From Amoebidium appalachense (taxonomy: Eukaryota; Ichthyosporea), in contig CAVNZM010000005.1 in NCBI GenBank assembly GCA_963693365.1, positions 5,208,001 through 5,272,000 of the forward strand: a stretch of 64,000 bases of DNA, given 5' to 3'. Both the position numbers and the translations under genes were made by a program. Each line of letters opens with the position of its first letter. Position 1 is the stretch's first letter. The notes under the pieces were generated by a model. The model made no database searches and was not told the DNA's origin. It worked only from the letters and a program-made list of their open reading frames with translations. Below, piece by piece: positions 50,214-64,000 of this stretch.

Positions 50214-50459
50214 GTGGCTGGCGACCCGCTCGCCATCGGTGACCACTATGTTTTTTCACGATCGGGAATGTTACCGGTACTGGTCGACTCAGGCGATCAA
50301 AAAATGTCGACCGTCACGGTCACGAAGGATCATCCACCGGGGACTGGGGACCACAATAATTGCGCACAACAAGGTGCGGTGCCTCAAAGAAATAACAAAA
50401 TTATTATCCAGGCATTGTTTTTTACTAATGTAAATGGGTTGAAAATAAAACGGTCGTGA
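50214..50459 (+). other. Unassigned 81-codon open frame
   Basis: An ATG-initiated frame of ordinary composition begins MAGDPLAIGDHYVF and is followed by AATAAA close to its stop (50445-50450). CCAAT lies upstream near 50031. It resembles no family I know. It may be a small gene, an exon or chance. Confidence 0.2.
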
Positions 50460-51959
50460 AAAATGGTCCTGGCATGGGGTGACTTCAGTGCTACGTGCGC
50501 GTGCGTAATGTTCGGGAAAGAGGATCGCATTGGTCTGAGCCACTAACCAATACAAATACCTGATATTTAGAATAAATCTAATACATTAAACAGCTTAACC
50601 TGTTCAGTTCTGTCATTTCCAAGACATCGACATCTAGTTGATTGGCACCGACATTAGCTAGTTTGTGCTCTAATGTGAGCATGAAGTTGATAGGAACTAG
50701 TCAAATAAAAGGTGCACGAGATTAGAATATACATTTATCCTTCGTTTTATGAAAAAGAAGAACTGAAATTTATTTCAATAACGATACTCTGTATATGGTG
50801 TAACTACGAATGGTGCTTGCCGGCTTGACGAGTCAATGTCGACATCCAATTGATGTCGATGCAAACTTCTGATTGGACCAATGCGACAACGGCAAAATAT
50901 GATTGGTCGGTTCAGTCGATATTCGATGGCAGGTCCAAGATTTCCCCAAAATCTCGAAGGTGGCCCCAGAAGCAGATACAAAAGTATACGAAATAATGAT
51001 ATCTTTACCAAACCAACTTAGAAATATATGTAGATAAGACACATACCTGTCGATATATACAATTTATTTGGGGTTTTTATAGTGATTCGCAATAGAGTTG
51101 TTTAGGTCCCAACCGGCAGGCAGTAGAATCAATTAGTCCGGTCCTCTAAAGGTTAATATCCATTTGAAACAAGTTTAAATGTAAACTTACAGTATGATTC
51201 GTGCTTAGGTGTCTTGGGTAGGTTAGGAAATTGCCGGTGTCAGTGTTCATGACCGCATGGCACATGTTGAAAAAAGGCCTGCGGTGGTCAGAAAGAGCAC
51301 AGTTCACATCCGCAAGCGTTCGTGTCGTTTCGTTTCTTCCCTTTAGGTGGGTGTCTTATAATCCACCGCGTCACCTGCCCGAGCTACAATTACAGAGCTC
51401 TTGTTTACTTATCTTTCCTTTCTGTCTTGGTGTCTGTGAAACTGAGGGTGACTGAGGGTTTGTAGGTGGACACAGTCCAGTTAGTTGACAGACTTCAGGC
51501 ATGCAGGTGGATCATGTGCTATAGTGTTTTTTCCTGAACACAAAACACGTAGATTGTATCATGGTGTGCGTGTTGGGCACGTTAACTATATCGACACGCG
51601 TTTTGTTTGTCGTAGCACCCAGGGATGCTGCCCCAACACTCCACCAAACATCTCAAGACTCCCCCCTCCTCCCTCTTATCCCCTCCGCTTGGCCGCCGGT
51701 GCCCCTCTCCCCTCCCTCCCCCCCCCCCCCCCCGCACCCCTCCTCTCCCACTCTCACGTCATATACCAAAGTATACTGCTTTCAGTTCCTTGTCTTTCTG
51801 TAGCCTACATCCCCTTACTATATGGCTTCCACACATCCCATCTGCTTCCGTGTGAACTGCCCCCCCTCCCCCCCTTTCCCACCCCCCCACCCCCCCACCC
51901 CCCCCACCCCCTCTGTTCTTCTTCCCCCGAGTCTTTTCAGGCACACACACACACGGCAG

Positions 51960-59374
<7,415 letters not shown>

Positions 59375-60351
59375 GGTTGAGATGGTGATAAAATTCTCAA
59401 AAAATGTCTGCTTTTGGTAATGGAATGTGGGGTGTGTGTCCTATCTAATAGCACCGTGTGTAAGTCATGCATGTATTATGAATGGATCGACGTTTCATAG
59501 ATAAGAAGAACCCCGCCTTCGTGTGTAATTCTGGAGTGATCGAGTAGATATATCATGCTAGACCTTAGGCGTGAACTCGACATTCTATGGCTATATCTTA
59601 AACGATTGATGATGATCTTTTCTGAGACGGGAGGTGATGAATCCTTTTTTTTTCTTTCGTTTTTTTGCTTATTTGCCCATTACACCCACCCCACCCACCA
59701 CCGACAATGGGGATGTACATATATGGTAACTATGGGTGAGTCATGTGATCACTGCCCAATAAACACTGGAGGCTGGCTCCTCTTCGGCAACTGCACCTTT
59801 TGGCTCCAAAATCTCAAAGCGCCTTTGAACACGGAATATCATGCCCGGCCGGAAACCTACTTGTGCAACTTAGAAGTGCTCCCATTCAATGTTTCCTTTC
59901 CTCTGGAGGGTGCTTTGACTCGGGGGGGCTTTTGCGCATACGTACTGGTGTGTGGGTGTGAGCAGGGAAAAAGGGGGGAACTATAAACTGTCAAAGTGCA
60001 ACGTGTACGTATACATGTGCAACAGTATGTGTTTGTGTACGTGTGCACATCGTGGGTGGATGCGTGTATGCTCCAAGATTCTACATGCCGTAAGAGGGTA
60101 GTGTGATGCGGTGCACAGCATGTGTGCGTCCGTAATATAATTATTATCCGGGTGTGTGTGTCTGTGACCAGTCTGAGTGTCCGCATCATGTACGTGCGCA
60201 CTGTAAATTTATGGTGCAAGCGGCAGTGTGTCTTTGATTCCTTCTTTCTCTTTTTCCCGTCTGCTTATTTATTTTTTTTGTGTTTGTGTGGGAGAGATGT
60301 TGAGGAGTAGGAGGATTGGGGGGGAATGGGGGCAGGGGGGGGGGGGGGGGG

Positions 60352-60405
<54 letters not shown>

Positions 60406-60692
60406 CTTTGCAGGTTAGCTAGGGAGGGAAAAAAAGATCTGTGTTTGGGGGTCATGAGGAGATGGGGGGGAGAGAGGGGGGGGGGAGGGGGAAGGGGGAT
60501 AGGGGGTATAGGGGGGTGTGACAACTAGGGGGTATAAGGGGGTATGGGGGGGCCCCCGGGGGCGGGGGGGGGGGGGGGGGGGGGGGGAGCTTCTAGAAGG
60601 GGGGTGTCAGAGGGAATTTTTGCACCGGGGAATTTTTGCACTGACACTGGTACCATGAGTCAGGGAATTTTTGCACCCCCCCGGGCCCCCCT

Positions 60693-60750
<58 letters not shown>

Positions 60751-60957
60751 TGGCACACACACACACAAATAATACACGTTTACATAAATCACTAAGTTAC
60801 ATCATAGTATCCGATAATGATACTTTATCTCACACCAGGTGTCGGAATACCACTATGTTTAGCCAATCTCTACACCATCCATTAGAGATTAGTCAAAATT
60901 AAGACAGATCAAGGGAACTCCCTTGATGTGTATATGAGCAACGAGTCAGTGCGCGTG

Positions 60958-60958
<1 letters not shown>

Positions 60959-61052
<94 letters not shown>
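60959..61052. repeat. (TG)n microsatellite
   Basis: About 46 TG units in the region downstream of HSP60. Confidence 0.9.
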
Positions 61053-61053
<1 letters not shown>

Positions 61054-61158
61054 ACGGTGTATCTGTGTGTTTGTCTTCCATGTGATTCCTTCCATCAGTT
61101 CTTTCATCCGATTGGTCCCTCCGATTCTTTCACCGGCAGGTAGTGATTCAGGCTTGTG

Positions 61159-61182
61159 ATGCCGGACACCACTGAGGCCCTG
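61159..61182 (+). other. Possible first coding exon of an unidentified gene
   Basis: ATG is followed by seven codons (MPDTTEAL) and a good donor, GTACGT, at 61183. A pyrimidine-rich stretch ending CCGGCAG at 61134-61140 could be the acceptor of a leader intron. No second exon could be identified before the window ends, so this is only a suggestion. Confidence 0.2.
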
Positions 61183-61482
61183 GTACGTAAACACATGAAG
61201 TCATGACGACTTTGAACCAATCAGTGGTGGAGCACGCAGTTACGTGAATAGCAAGAGGTTTGCCAATGATCTGTAACATATTTGCCAAACTTTATTTTCT
61301 CTCTCTGTATACCTCGTTGTGCTACAGTAATTGGCATCTGCATTTCTCTGAGGCCCTCCCTCTTCTTGTGCTTACGCTCTCTCCGTTTGCGCATTCTAAA
61401 TAGAGACTTCCGCTCTCTCTCTCCCCCTCTCCCCCTCCCCTCCCCCCCCCCCCCCCTCTCTCTCTCTTTCTCTCTGCCTGTC

Positions 61483-61528
<46 letters not shown>

Positions 61529-62174
61529 CCGCCCGTCCCCTGAGTCCCCGGAGTTAGTGTGCACAGATGTCTGTAGATCTGCATACACCTGGCCACCTCG
61601 CTTGAGACAATATGACAGTGTCCCTTTTTTACCTCTCTGTCTTACTGTGAGTGAAGCTATTGGTTACTGTGGCTAGCTTTAGGCTCGGTTTTTACAATTC
61701 ATAAAAGCGCTCTGATTGGCTTTAAATGTGTCGTTTCAATCAATCACCTGAGTATACACAGTACATGCCACACCATCATGCGTATGAGTATCGACTATGA
61801 GATACTCTGCATTTAGAGAGGTTTCTTTATAAATGTGGATTGCTTAATGAGATGATGCATAGTTGTGAACAAATAGACGGCAGGGTGCGAATAAAATTTC
61901 AGTGGTATCAGAATCGAGTGTTGTAAAGACCGCAGAGGCCAGCCAACTCCCACTTATTGTGCCTCTTTGTTGTCTAGACCATAACACCTCTGTACACTCT
62001 GCTTGCCCGTATCTTAAGTGACACAAAGCAACTTTCAGAGAAGAACCAGGCCGCGAGTCTTTGTGCAACTGCAACAGCAACAACCACGTGCATGCTTTGG
62101 GTTGTACGCACCTACACGCGCGCGCGGCGTGTGTGTGTGTGTGTGTGCGTTCGTGCGTGCGTGCGTGCGTGCGG

Positions 62175-62229
<55 letters not shown>

Positions 62230-62515
62230 TGTGTTTATGTGTGTTTGTGCATTATGGTACTATCATGGTGTGTGCGTGTGCTTGGCAATGCTTGCTTGTG
62301 TGTCCATACGGATCTCGTCCGTGAGTTGCGCTCAGTCTGTGTGTGCACGAGCAACATCTTGTGCACGTACGTCACTTACTGTGTACCCATACCTACGCCC
62401 ATTGCATGTGTAAGGTTTTGGACTTCGATAACATCAGAAAGCTAGTAGTAAACAGTGACCCCACCCCATCCTCCCCATATTCTCTTCTTTTTTCCTTTTT
62501 ATTTTGTTCTTGTTG

Positions 62516-62552
<37 letters not shown>

Positions 62553-62747
62553 GTAGGGGGCACAGGGGCAATGGCTAGTGCCGGACACTGTAAGCATATA
62601 TAGCCCGACCTTTGAAGATGGATACAAAGTCTAAAGCCTGCCAATACCGACATCTGTGTCAATATATATCATAGTGACCAATTTCAGTCGTTGGTGGGTT
62701 CGTGGTTGGGTTATTTGGGGCGCTTGGGGGTTTTTTTTTTTTTTTTT

Positions 62748-62787
<40 letters not shown>

Positions 62788-62952
62788 AGTATGTGGCCAT
62801 GGGTGTGTGTGTGTGGGGGGGGGGGGGGGGGGGGACGGGGGGGGGAGGCTCCTTCCCATATGGGTGTGGGTCCCCCCGCCTCCCCCCCCCCCCCCCCCCC
62901 CCCCCCCCATAAAACAGTTGGTGGTTCGAATCCCTCACCCCACCCTTCAACT

Positions 62953-62983
<31 letters not shown>

Positions 62984-63154
62984 AAATAAAAAAAAAAACA
63001 CACACACACACACAAATGGGACACTCAGTTAACGGTGAAAACAACCAGCGCGGTGAAAGTGGTGTAGCATTAACAATGCATATCCCTCTCACTAGCCGTC
63101 AAAACATTGTCACTCTCAACTCTACCCTTGTTCTGTGCAACATCCCCCCCCCCC

Positions 63155-63186
<32 letters not shown>

Positions 63187-63317
63187 CCCTAGTAGACCCT
63201 CTTATCTTAATTATTGGGGGAAAAAATAGCACTGTTTATCTTAGTATCAAATTATCTTGATCTCAGTCACCCCTTGTATCATACGGGACTGAGCCTTCTT
63301 GCTGCTCCAAGCTTCGA

Positions 63318-63357
<40 letters not shown>

Positions 63358-64000
63358 CCCTCCCCCCCCCCCCCCCCCCTTCTTCCCAAAAAACCACACA
63401 CACCCCTCCCCTGCTTCATATTTATAATCAATCATTTTGAGTGTACGAGTTTCTTTTCCCTATTACTAGTTTTTATGTACTATCATTCCGATTCTTGGGT
63501 TTTTTCAATGAATTCCCTGGTCCCCGATGATTTCATTCTACATCCACTTTGATAAATTTCGTTATTGTTATGTGCAGATATGTTAACAACTGTTAGGAGT
63601 GCAGTGTCTTAAATCTGTGCCTTTGCTTTGGTTGACATTGTTCATGTGACATAACTGACACTAAAGACCGGCTCCCATCATGTAACAATTAGTGCACCCT
63701 TTGTTTGATCAGATCACATAGAGCTTTTCCAAATTGTCGGGACCTCCCCCCCCCCCCCACCACCCCCACCCTCCTCACCCCCCCACCCCCCTCTCCCCCC
63801 CTCCCCGATTAATCACCCACTTCCCCCTTCCTCCTCCTCTTCCCCAGGAACGGCCTTTAAATGTTTAGCTCCCCCTCTTCCCTATAGTTATTCTTCGCTA
63901 CTTCCATGCGCAGTATCTGGTCAATTGTTAGCATCGCTGTGTCTCAGCAGTCCTCCGAAGTCCCACGTGCACCTCCCCCCCCCCTCCCCTCACTCCCCCC

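Larger units (their letters stand above)
59375..64000. other. Region downstream of HSP60
   Basis: A candidate poly(A) signal AATAAA is at 59758-59763, though it is nearly 400 bases after the stop. The rest holds G tracts (60335-60404), a triple 13-bp motif (60613-60676), (CA)n and (TG)n microsatellites, C tracts near 61483-61527, 62883-62908 and 63145-63185, and a tRNA B-box-like string (62923-62933) without the rest of a tRNA. I see no supported gene apart from a possible first exon near 61159. Confidence 0.55.

Noticed and set aside
60591-60598. Heat-shock element (TTCTAGAA) near HSP60
   Set aside because: It lies downstream of the gene, has only two pentamer units and overlaps the edge of a G tract.
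62915-62940. tRNA gene or tRNA-derived SINE suggested by GGTTCGAATCC
   Set aside because: A good B box at 62923-62933, but no A box, acceptor stem or anticodon arm, and the T stem does not pair.

Overview
This is a window of nuclear DNA from an intron-rich eukaryote. I recognise six protein genes, all split by GT-AG introns and all rebuilt here by joining exons whose reading phases agree. The set (NEMF/Rqc2, an LRRC20-like protein, a 2OG-Fe(II) oxygenase, a SEPT6-group septin, a TIMP-like netrin-domain protein and mitochondrial HSP60) fits a holozoan, perhaps a unicellular relative of animals. The sequence does not prove the lineage, and another septin-bearing protist group remains possible. 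There is no sign of prokaryotic or organellar DNA.

Layout: (1) 61-11366, plus strand, the C-terminal two-thirds of a NEMF (ribosome quality control) gene whose 5' part lies outside the window. (2) 13779-17289, plus, a small leucine-rich-repeat protein with one GC-AG intron. (3) 19500-23754, minus, a prolyl-4-hydroxylase-like 2OG-Fe(II) oxygenase, convergent with gene 2. (4) 25699-36739, plus, a septin with two alternative last exons, head-to-head with gene 3 across a 1.9 kb interval that holds three perfect TGACGTCA sites and CCAAT boxes. (5) 41594-43483, plus, a secreted protein with an N-terminal TIMP/NTR-like domain and a C-terminal pacifastin-like cysteine module. (6) 52005-59374, plus, complete mitochondrial HSP60 in 11 coding exons. 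The stretches 36740-41593, 43484-51988 and 59375-64000 hold no gene I can support.

The most unusual property is the non-coding DNA. It is packed with homopolymer C or G tracts (up to 60 bases), long (CA)n, (CT)n and (TA)n microsatellites and small tandem duplications. The arrangement follows transcription: in many introns a C tract starts 4-17 bases after the donor, and a sense-strand (CA)n runs into the acceptor CAG in place of a polypyrimidine tract. The minus-strand gene shows the same pattern in its own sense. A family of short dispersed repeats ends in CATTCAAA followed directly by a C tract, and two copies 21.6 kb apart are identical over 188 bp. These repeats may be one source of the C tracts.

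Several introns carry recent tandem copies of splice-site neighbourhoods: five 3' splice sites at exact 31-bp spacing before NEMF exon 2 of the window, three copies of an exon end plus donor in HSP60, and a perfect 153-bp duplication in NEMF. The genes are mostly unrelated housekeeping functions, so the coherent story here is genome architecture rather than a pathway.
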